Assembly: GCA_023663635.1 (NCBI GenBank)
Contig: JAMPHD010000004.1
Location: 82,266-146,265, forward strand
Reading direction: 5' to 3'
DNA length: 64,000 nucleotides
From: Acetatifactor muris
Lineage (GTDB): Bacteria > Bacillota > Clostridia > Lachnospirales > Lachnospiraceae
In this document: in pieces, positions 15,015 through 22,523 of the stretch
Position numbering within the stretch: the first letter of the stretch is position 1
Layout: the number at the start of each line of letters is the position of its first letter
Program-made: the position numbers and the translations under genes
Notes under the pieces: model-generated
The model's input: the letters and a program-made list of their open reading frames with translations, nothing else
The model's database searches: none
What the model was told of the DNA's origin: nothing

Positions 15015-17405
15015 TCACGCCAACACTTCCTGCAGTTGGTCCGCATATTTTTTGATATTCGAGGCATTGACATATTTCTTGTGTTTGTCCCCGTTCACCA
15101 CCACCAGTGTCGGAGCCTGCATCACGCCGTAGCGGTTGGCCAGCTCAATATTTTCCTCGGCGTCGATGGGCACATAGCTCACATCCTCCAGGTACTCCTT
15201 GGCCAGTCTGCAGTTGGGGCAGGTCTTCGTGGTGAACAGATACTTCACATCCCTGGGCTCCTCCACGGACACTTCCACATCCTCCGCAAAATTGCTGAGT
15301 TTGACCACACTGGTCACCGGGCGTTTCAGCACGGACTCCGCAATATTGTACTCCTTGCGGTTCTCATATTCCTGCAGCTTTCCGTCATTCCAGTTCTGCA
15401 CCGGTCTGTAATATCCCGTGATGCGGCTGTAGATTTCCGTCTTCGCGCCGCAGTGAGGACACTGATTTACCTCTCCCGCCAGATATCCGTGCTCCTTACA
15501 GATGGAATAGGTGGGAGACAATGTATAATAAGGAAGTCTGTAATTGGTCGCAATCTTTCTCACCAACTCCGCCGCCGCCTTCCAGTCGGGCAGTTTCTCA
15601 CCCAGGAAAGCGTGGAACACGGTTCCCGAAGTGTAGAGGGTCTGCAGCTCATCCTGCACATCCAGCGCGTCAAAGATATCCTCGCTGTAATCCACGGGCA
15701 GATGAGAGGAATTGGTGTAATAAGGGGTATCCCCCGGCTTTCCCGCGGTCTTGATGGCGGGCCAGCGCTTTCTGTCATGCTTGGCCAGACGGTAGGTGGT
15801 ACTCTCCGCGGGCGTTGCCTCCAGATTATAGAGATCCCCGTACTGCTCCTGATAATCGGAGAGACGGCTGCGCATGTGATTGAGCACTTCTTTGGTGAAT
15901 TCCTGCGTCTTTGCGCTCCCCATGTCCTCTCTCAGCCAGTTGGCGTTGAGTCCCACCTCATTCATGCCGATGAGGCCGATGGTGGAGAAATGATTTTCAA
16001 AGGTGCCCAGATACCGCTTGGTATAGGGATACAGACCCTCATCCAACAGTCTGGTGATCACGCCGCGCTTGATCTTCAGGCTGCGGGCCGCAATATCCAT
16101 CATATGGTTCAGTCTCGAGTAAAATTCATCCTTGTTGGCGGACAGATAGGCGATGCGGGGCATATTGATCGTCACCACGCCCACGCTGCCGGTGCTCTCG
16201 CCCGAGCCGAAGAATCCGCCCGTCTTCTTGCGCAGTTCCCTCAGATCCAGACGCAGTCTGCAACACATGCTGCGCACATCGGAGGGCTGCATGTCGGAAT
16301 TGATATAATTGGAAAAATACGGTGTGCCGTACTTGGCCGTCATCTCAAACAAGAGACGATTGTTCTCCGTATCGGACCAGTCAAAATCCTTGGTGATGGA
16401 ATAGGTAGGGATCGGATACTGGAAACCGCGCCCATTGGAATCGCCCTCGATCATGGTCTCGATGAAGGCTTTGTTCACCATATCCATCTCTTTCTTACAG
16501 TCTTTATACTTAAAGTCCATCTCCCTGCCGCCCACGATGGCGGGAAGTTCCGCCAGATCATCCGGCACGGTCCAGTCCAATGTGATATTGGAGAAAGGAG
16601 CCTGTGTGCCCCAACGGCTGGGGGTGTTCACACCGTAGATAAACGCCTCAATGCATTTCTTCACCTCGGGATAGCTCAGATTGTCCGCTTTCACAAAGGG
16701 AGCCAGATAAGTGTCAAAGGAGGAAAATGCCTGCGCGCCCGCCCACTCGTTCTGCATGATGCCCAGGAAGTTCACCATCTGGTTGCAGAGCACGCCCAGA
16801 TGCTTGGCCGGAGCGGAGGTGATCTTGCCCGTGATGCCACCGAGCCCTTCCTGAATCAACTGCTTGAGGGACCAACCGGCACAGTAGCCGGTCAGCATGG
16901 ACAGATCATGGATATGGATATCCGCGTTGCGGTGCGCCTCCGCGATCTCCTGGTCATAGATCTCGGAGAGCCAATAGTTGGCAGTCACGGCGCCGGAGTT
17001 GGACAGGATCAGTCCGCCCACGGAATAGGTGACGGTGGAATTCTCCTTCACACGCCAATCCTCCACCTTCACATAGCTGTTCACCACATCCTTATAGTCC
17101 AGGATCGTGGACTTCATGGTGCGCATCTTCTCGCGCTGCTTGCGGTACAGGATGTAGGCCTTCGCCACTTCCTCGTAGCCCGCCTGTCCCAAGACCCGCT
17201 CCACGCTGTCCTGAATCTCCTCCACATGGATGGAATCATTCTTTACTTTATTCTGAAAATCCGCCGTCACTCTCAACGCCAACAGATCTATGATATCATT
17301 ATTATAGCTCATCTGCGTGGCCGTGAACGCTTTCATGACGGCGTCATTGATCTTAGTCAATGTAAAATCCGTTGTGCCGCCGTCCCGCTTTATTACCTGT
17401 AACAT
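15015..17405 (-). CDS. nrdD: Anaerobic (class III) ribonucleoside-triphosphate reductase with fused glutaredoxin-like domain
   Basis: 796 residues. Residues 1-90 form an ATP-cone (VIKRDGGTTDFTLTKINDAV). The glycyl-radical barrel follows, with the zinc ribbon CKEHGYLAG...CPHCG from about residue 636 and the radical site RITGYYRP (Gly about 664). After a linker, residues ~722-796 form a thioredoxin/glutaredoxin-like domain with CPNC (about 729-732) and a cis-Pro segment QAPTLVVV. It may deliver electrons in cis, since class III enzymes otherwise use formate or a separate redoxin. No nrdG activase gene is in the window, so it must be encoded elsewhere. AGGAGGGA precedes the ATG at 17405. Confidence 0.93.
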   Translation of the reverse strand: MLQVIKRDGGTTDFTLTKINDAVMKAFTATQMSYNNDIIDLLALRVTADFQNKVKNDSIHVEEIQDSVERVLGQAGYEEVAKAYILYRKQREKMRTMKSTILDYKDVVNSYVKVEDWRVKENSTVTYSVGGLILSNSGAVTANYWLSEIYDQEIAEAHRNADIHIHDLSMLTGYCAGWSLKQLIQEGLGGITGKITSAPAKHLGVLCNQMVNFLGIMQNEWAGAQAFSSFDTYLAPFVKADNLSYPEVKKCIEAFIYGVNTPSRWGTQAPFSNITLDWTVPDDLAELPAIVGGREMDFKYKDCKKEMDMVNKAFIETMIEGDSNGRGFQYPIPTYSITKDFDWSDTENNRLLFEMTAKYGTPYFSNYINSDMQPSDVRSMCCRLRLDLRELRKKTGGFFGSGESTGSVGVVTINMPRIAYLSANKDEFYSRLNHMMDIAARSLKIKRGVITRLLDEGLYPYTKRYLGTFENHFSTIGLIGMNEVGLNANWLREDMGSAKTQEFTKEVLNHMRSRLSDYQEQYGDLYNLEATPAESTTYRLAKHDRKRWPAIKTAGKPGDTPYYTNSSHLPVDYSEDIFDALDVQDELQTLYTSGTVFHAFLGEKLPDWKAAAELVRKIATNYRLPYYTLSPTYSICKEHGYLAGEVNQCPHCGAKTEIYSRITGYYRPVQNWNDGKLQEYENRKEYNIAESVLKRPVTSVVKLSNFAEDVEVSVEEPRDVKYLFTTKTCPNCRLAKEYLEDVSYVPIDAEENIELANRYGVMQAPTLVVVNGDKHKKYVNASNIKKYADQLQEVLA

Positions 17406-17473
17406 CCCTGTCCCTCCTGAAATGATCTGACGTAAGTATTATGGAACCCCGGAAGTTCCGCGGGGCACTTTTA

Positions 17474-17502
17474 ACTATAACATTTCCCGACATCAAAGTC
17501 AA
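17474..17502 (-). promoter_or_regulatory. nrdD promoter
   Basis: Minus-strand -35 TTGACT (17497-17502) and -10 TATAGT (17474-17479) with a 17-base spacer; a CCCCG/CGGGG hairpin lies in the 5' leader just downstream. Confidence 0.7.
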
Positions 17503-17522
17503 TGACTTAAAAGCATTAAAAT

Positions 17523-17578
17523 ACAAGATATTGTGGTTTTTATGCGACACATCTGTCATATGTGGTACATATTGTGTT
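17523..17578. promoter_or_regulatory. Two putative NrdR boxes upstream of nrdD
   Basis: ACAAGATATTGTGG (17523-17536) and GTACATATTGTGTT (17565-17578) share ATATTGTG and are offset by 41 bp, about four helical turns. NrdR represses RNR genes through paired, helically phased boxes of the type ACAxxATAT-TGTGT. Fit is partial; the spacing and position just upstream of the nrdD -35 box support the call. Confidence 0.5.
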
Positions 17579-17604
17579 GACTGACTCAGTCGATATAATA
17601 GCGT

Positions 17605-17643
17605 CAAAAAACCCAAAATATGAACTTTATTCATACTTTGGGT
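17605..17643 (-). terminator. Intrinsic terminator of the TPR lipoprotein gene
   Basis: On the minus strand ACCCAAAGTATGAA pairs with TTCATATTTTGGGT around a TAAAG loop and is followed by a run of T. It lies directly behind the TPR lipoprotein stop and separates it from the nrdD promoter. Confidence 0.85.
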
Positions 17644-17649
17644 CTCCCC

Positions 17650-18705
17650 TTACCTTCCCGATAGGAATTGCTGTTCTCTGACGGCCTGCGCGTCATCCGG
17701 GTAGCTCTTCAGATAATTTTCCACCAGGACCAACGCCTTCTGATATTCCTCCAGATATTCGTAGGCGACGATCTCATTGAAAGACAGAGTCTGCATCAGG
17801 GAATTGTTCTCCACCTGCATGCCGCTCCGGAAGGCCTCCAACGCGCGGGCATAATTGCCCATGACCATCTCACACAGCCCCAACTGATTGTAGATGGCCG
17901 CGCTGCCCGTATCCTTCGCGATCCACGCGTTGTAGACGCTGGCCGCGTAATTGTAATCTCCCGTGGCCTCATAGGCCTTGCCCAGATAGAGATAGCTGTC
18001 CGCACCTCCCTTTTCGCGGGATTTCTCCAACGCGACGCAGGCCTGCTGATAATTGCCCAGATAATAGTGGATCCGCCCGCTGTCATAGTCATTCATCTTA
18101 TCGCCCGCGTCCCGCATGGCGCTCTCCAGATAGGCGCGGCCCACATCGCCGTAGCCATAGTGTTCCAAAGCCTGATAGATCTCGATGATGCGGTCATAAT
18201 TGGCGGCATCCATGGATATGACTTTGTCAAAATCAGCCTTTGCCCCCTCATAGTTGTCGCGGCTAAGGCGCACGTTCCCGCGCAGGAAATAGGCATCCTC
18301 CTCTTCACTCCGCAGGGCCAGGATCGCGTCATAGATCCCCTCCGCCTCCTCCGGCTGACCGTTCTTGATGTAGGCGGCGGCGAGATAATAGTTCAGATCA
18401 TAGTCGATGGGCTGCACAAAGCCGTCACTGCCGCGCAGAGCCTCCTCAAACCGGACGATGGCGTTCTCATAATCCGCCATCCCCATATAGGCGATCCCTC
18501 TGCCTCTGGCGATCAGTCTGGCGTTCTCTCCCTCCGTCTCCGCCTCGTCAAATCCCGCCAAAGCATCCGTGTAATTCAGTCCCTGCAACAGTTGCATGGC
18601 CTCCGTGGTCTTTGGATTGGCATCGTCACAGCCGCAGAGCAGCAGGACCGCAAGCAGCGCTCCCGGAACCAATATTTTCTTTTTTACGATCCGTAAAATA
18701 TTCAT
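17650..18705 (-). CDS. TPR-repeat lipoprotein
   Basis: 351 residues. Signal: MNILRIVKKK, hydrophobic stretch, lipobox LLCGC. The mature part is built of about eight tetratricopeptide repeats (for example ARGRGIAYMGMADYENAIVRFEEAL and YNQLGLCEMVMGNYARALEAF), a scaffold for protein-protein contacts on the outer face of the membrane. No enzymatic domain. It stands alone, between mscL and nrdD, with its own terminator. Function unknown; similar lipoproteins are common in Lachnospiraceae. Confidence 0.8.
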   Translation of the reverse strand: MNILRIVKKKILVPGALLAVLLLCGCDDANPKTTEAMQLLQGLNYTDALAGFDEAETEGENARLIARGRGIAYMGMADYENAIVRFEEALRGSDGFVQPIDYDLNYYLAAAYIKNGQPEEAEGIYDAILALRSEEEDAYFLRGNVRLSRDNYEGAKADFDKVISMDAANYDRIIEIYQALEHYGYGDVGRAYLESAMRDAGDKMNDYDSGRIHYYLGNYQQACVALEKSREKGGADSYLYLGKAYEATGDYNYAASVYNAWIAKDTGSAAIYNQLGLCEMVMGNYARALEAFRSGMQVENNSLMQTLSFNEIVAYEYLEEYQKALVLVENYLKSYPDDAQAVREQQFLSGR

Positions 18706-18742
18706 ATTGTCCTTATCCTTTGCTCCGAGAGATATCGGTGTC

Positions 18743-19174
18743 TCACTCCTCCAATTGGGACGTGCAGTGAGGACATCTGGTGGCGTCTATGGCGATCTCA
18801 CTCTTGCAGTAAGGGCATTTCTTGGTGGTGGGAGCCGCAGGCGCCGGTTTCTTCGTGAGTTTGTCATTGATGGTGTTCACCAGTTTCACCAGACAGAAGA
18901 TCACAAACGCCGTGATCAGGAAATTGATGACCGCGGTGATGAAATTGCCGTAATAAAGCACCGGCGCATTCTCCCCGCTGCCCAGTTTCAGCACGAGACT
19001 GCTGAAATCCGTGCCGCCGAAGATCCCCAGTATGGGGGTCAGAAGATCCTCATTTAAAGAGGTCACGATGGCGGTAAACGCGCCGCCGATAATGACACCC
19101 ACTGCCATGTCCATCACATTTCCCCGCAGGATAAATTTCTTGAATTCGCTGATAAAGCCTTTGTCCTTCGCCAT
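18743..19174 (-). CDS. mscL: Large-conductance mechanosensitive channel with C-terminal zinc ribbon
   Basis: 143 residues from the ATG at 19174 (GGGAGG upstream). The N-terminal amphipathic helix and first membrane helix (ISEFKKFILRGNVMDMAVGVIIGGAFTAIV) define MscL; the pore opens on membrane tension to release solutes during hypo-osmotic shock. The second helix is NFITAVINFLITAFVIFCLV. A C-terminal CPYC-CPHC pair forms a cytoplasmic rubredoxin-like zinc ribbon, absent from E. coli MscL but seen in other Firmicutes. Its role, possibly in gating or assembly, is not established. Confidence 0.93.
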   Translation of the reverse strand: MAKDKGFISEFKKFILRGNVMDMAVGVIIGGAFTAIVTSLNEDLLTPILGIFGGTDFSSLVLKLGSGENAPVLYYGNFITAVINFLITAFVIFCLVKLVNTINDKLTKKPAPAAPTTKKCPYCKSEIAIDATRCPHCTSQLEE

Positions 19175-19231
19175 TTTTTGCCTCCCGTTTCCGGATGGTT
19201 GTGTCATCCGTATTGTTTTGCATTTTCAACT

Positions 19232-19260
19232 ATTTTAATAGTAGCATAAGCGAAGTCCAA
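19232..19260 (-). promoter_or_regulatory. mscL promoter
   Basis: Minus-strand TTGGAC (19255-19260) and TAAAAT (19232-19237), 17-base spacer. Confidence 0.55.
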
Positions 19261-19291
19261 TCTCAATAGTGCAAAAAAACTTTTTCCGGGT

Positions 19292-19297
19292 TATAAT
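19292..19297 (+). promoter_or_regulatory. -10 element of the holA promoter
   Basis: A perfect TATAAT about 30 bases before the holA start; no convincing -35 hexamer precedes it (GTGCAA at 17 bases). Confidence 0.4.
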
Positions 19298-19327
19298 AAA
19301 TAAGAGCAGTTTATGGGGGAGCTGTAA

Positions 19328-20317
19328 ATGCAGAACATTCAAAATGACATCAAACAGAACCGATTCAAGAGAGCCTATCTTCTCTATGGAGAGGAGCGCT
19401 ACCTGAAAAAACAATACACGGATCGTCTGCGCCGGGCCATGTGCGCCGAGGGAGATCAGATGAACACGCACTTCTACAGCGGGAAGGACGTGCCCTCCGG
19501 CGAGATCATCGACCTGGCGGAGACCATGCCCTTTTTGGCAGAAAGACGGGTGATCTTCATCTCCGACAGCGGCCTGTTCAAATCCGGAGGGGAGAAACTG
19601 GCGGAATACCTCTCCGCTCCCTCCGAGAGTGCTTTCTTTGTCTTCACGGAGAGCGATGTGGACAAGCGCAGCAAACTCTATAAGGCCGTGCAGTCCGCCG
19701 GCTATGTGGCGGAGTTCACCCCGCGGGACGAGGAGACCCTGAAACGCTGGATCGCCCAAACTCTGGGCAGGGAGGGCAAGAAGATCACGGAGAACACCGC
19801 ACGTCTCTTTTTGCAAAAGACCGGGACGGACATGGAAAATATCGAGATGGAGTTGGAGAAACTGATCTGCTACTGTCTGGACAGAGAGGTCGTCACGTCC
19901 GAGGACGTGGAGGCCGTCTGCACCACCCGCATCAGCAATCACATCTTCGACATGATCAACGCCATCGCCGCCGGCAGGACCAGGGAGGCCCTGCAGCTCT
20001 ACTATGATCTGTTGGCGCTAAAGGAACCGCCCCTGCGCATTCTCGCCCTTATTGCACGACAGTGCAATCTCATGTTGCAGGTGAAGGAGCTCCGCGCCCA
20101 AGGCTTTGACGTCAAGGCCATCGCCCCGAAGATCGGTGTAGCGCCCTTTATCGCCGGCAAATATGTGAGCCAGGCCGGGCGCTTTAAGACCGCCGTGCTC
20201 AGAAACGCCGTGGAACAATGCGTCCGGACGGAGGAAGCCGTCAAGAGCGGCCGCATGAACGACAGGATGAGCGTGGAAGTGCTGCTCTTGACCGTGTGGA
20301 ACGGGGAGAGCGCCTGA
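19328..20317 (+). CDS. holA: DNA polymerase III delta subunit
   Basis: 329 residues; GGGGGAGC precedes the ATG. Delta opens the beta sliding clamp within the clamp loader. The N-terminal AAA+-like fold starts KRAYLLYGEERYLKKQY, and the beta-interacting region and the collar domain (FDMINAIAAGRTREALQLYYDLLALKEPPLRILALIARQ) match the Firmicutes HolA family. No Walker A is expected in delta. Monocistronic on the plus strand, divergent from mscL and convergent with the membrane protein at 20335. Confidence 0.9.
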   Translation: MQNIQNDIKQNRFKRAYLLYGEERYLKKQYTDRLRRAMCAEGDQMNTHFYSGKDVPSGEIIDLAETMPFLAERRVIFISDSGLFKSGGEKLAEYLSAPSESAFFVFTESDVDKRSKLYKAVQSAGYVAEFTPRDEETLKRWIAQTLGREGKKITENTARLFLQKTGTDMENIEMELEKLICYCLDREVVTSEDVEAVCTTRISNHIFDMINAIAAGRTREALQLYYDLLALKEPPLRILALIARQCNLMLQVKELRAQGFDVKAIAPKIGVAPFIAGKYVSQAGRFKTAVLRNAVEQCVRTEEAVKSGRMNDRMSVEVLLLTVWNGESA

Positions 20318-20334
20318 ATCGTCAAAACGCCGGC

Positions 20335-22385
20335 TTACAACCAGAAAGCGATCAGTCGCATAGCCTTGTAATACAGATCCGGACGGGTGTCGATCAGAGA
20401 GTTTCCCGTGTCCAAAAAGAATGACATACCTTGAAACAGCACTTCCGCGACCAAACAGAGCAGCAATAGAGCGGCGATGCGGTTTCGCGCGGGAGAAACC
20501 AGTACTTTGGGCGTACAGACTGTGACCCACACGGAGAGCAGCGCCGCCAACATGATAAACAGTGAAAAATCATTGTAATAACGCCACAGAATACCTGACA
20601 TCTCCGTATCCGCCATAAGGATCGCCAAAGCGGAGACCATGCTGCCCATGGCCAGAATACAGGGAAGTTTGTGGTCGCGGTCAAGGTGTTTTCTCAGGAA
20701 AAACACGGAAAACATCAACCATGGAAACAAATGTGTCGCGAATATGCCTCCCGGAGTATATTCCCGTATGGTGACACCCATATACTGTGAGGATGTGTAC
20801 AATATCTCCATAAAAGGAAATTCGGTGACCAACTTTATGGGTTGGAACAGATAGACAAAAACGCCAAGGGGAATCCGCCCCCATATCCAACTGCGGTAGC
20901 GCATATCATTGGTAGTCAGATTGTAAGAAGATCCAAAGTCAAATACAGATCCAAAACGGACATAATTGTAATACATGAGGAAGGCGGCTACGGCCAGAAT
21001 TGGAACAGTTGCAGCAAGGACAGCCCGCCTCCCTTCTCTTGTCTTATAAAATTCCACGGAAAAGAGATATCTGCCAAAAAGGATCACGGGAAAGACCATG
21101 AACAGCAGCAACTGCGGTCTGCAGCCCGCTGTCAGAGCGGTCAGAAAAGAGCCCGCGGCCAGATATTTCAGGGAGATATGCTCCTTTCCATCTGCCCGCA
21201 GGAAACACCACAATCCCAACATCCCTACGGCAAGCCCCGTGACAATGGGAAGATGATACAGATCCGGCCGTTTCGCCATGTAGATCAGATTGCTCCCCAT
21301 CACCAAAAGTTCCATGGTCAGAAACCATACGCCTATGGAAAGACCGGGAAACCATTTTTGGATCAATTCGCGCAGAACGCCCATGATGCCCAACATTAAC
21401 AGCGCCAACGCCAAAAACACCGCAATATGATTGGGAAGGGCGCCGCCTGTCAGCACACGATAGGGGAGATAGAACAAACAGACGGGCACTACGCCGAAGT
21501 AGACATAGTATTTTCCCTCAAAATAAGCGGTATCCCAGAGGTATGTGGCATTGTCCCTGCTCAGGACGTCCTCCCTGTGATCCTGATCATAGGGATTGAT
21601 CATATCGTCAAAAGCTGCCGCCGGTTCCTCCAACAGCGCCGCGGATCCCTCCAAAAAGGCTTCCGCAAGTTTCTGATACTGCCTGTGGTGTTCCGGTATA
21701 TTCCAAGTGTAGTCGGGATTCAATCCCGCCAGTTGCCGGAACACAGCCACATGCACCAAAAACAGCGCAGCCGACAGAACCACTCTGCGGGAAACGGGAA
21801 TTTGGAGATAAGGAATTTCATAGACCGGAGAAGTCGGGCGAAAAAGGTACAGAAAGCACAGTATCGCAAACAGACCCATCATTCGCAAAATAGAAAACGC
21901 CAGCGGAATAACGGGATTTAACCGGATATCTATGGCAACTCCGTCGCAGGACGGCAGGTTCGGAAGAAACCTGATACCGGTGCAATTTCCATACAGATGA
22001 TAGCAAAAATAACCGCTCTCGGGCCGGTCAGACCATATCTGCTTTACGGGAAGCTCATACTCAAAACAGTGCCCTGCATCCGTGACATACTGCCAAACAG
22101 AGAAAACCGCGGGCAAATCAGAGTCCGTACCATAAACGGTAACATTAAAATATACGGATTCCAACTCCAGATCAAGATCCGAAACGATAATGGAATGGTC
22201 GCCCCCCCAAGCAAATATATATTATCCTCAGTGGGAATATACGCGTCACCCAATGTGATCTGTTCCGGAACGACCTCCCGGTTCCCCAGAGTCTGCCAAT
22301 GTTTATAATTGAATACCAAAAGTTCCGCCAGAAAGCTGACGGTCAAAAAGATCATATAGGGGATCAGCCGTTTCTTATCATTCAC
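20335..22385 (-). pseudogene. Polytopic membrane protein (glycosyltransferase-like), frameshifted in a poly-G tract
   Basis: The N-terminal ~60 residues (probable GTG at 22385, weak ribosome binding site; a TTG further upstream is also open) read NDKKRLIPYMIFLTVSFLAELL, one membrane anchor. The frame shifts by -1 in a run of seven G (plus-strand C at 22202-22208); eight G would restore an open frame into the ~600-residue remainder. The main part has an extracytoplasmic beta-rich segment (ESVYFNVTVYGTDSD) and about ten membrane helices with loop motifs such as NPDYTWNIPEHHRQYQ and DTAYFEGKYYVYFG, resembling GT-C-type or PMT-like membrane proteins. Function unknown. The indel may be decay, assembly error or a reversible contingency switch. 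Confidence 0.6.
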
Positions 22386-22523
22386 AACAAGTTCCCGCCT
22401 TCCTTCAGGATTTATGGATTTATGGATCAATAGACTCCTGCGATATATTGTAAACTCCTTTAGGCCAAAAAACAAGATTTATCGGAAAGATGTCTTTCTC
22501 CAGGCGATCGATCAAACGACTCC

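Noticed and set aside
15036..17402. 788-codon plus-strand frame opposite nrdD
   Set aside because: His/Leu/Ile-rich antisense artefact of a GC-rich conserved gene; nrdD motifs on the other strand are unambiguous.
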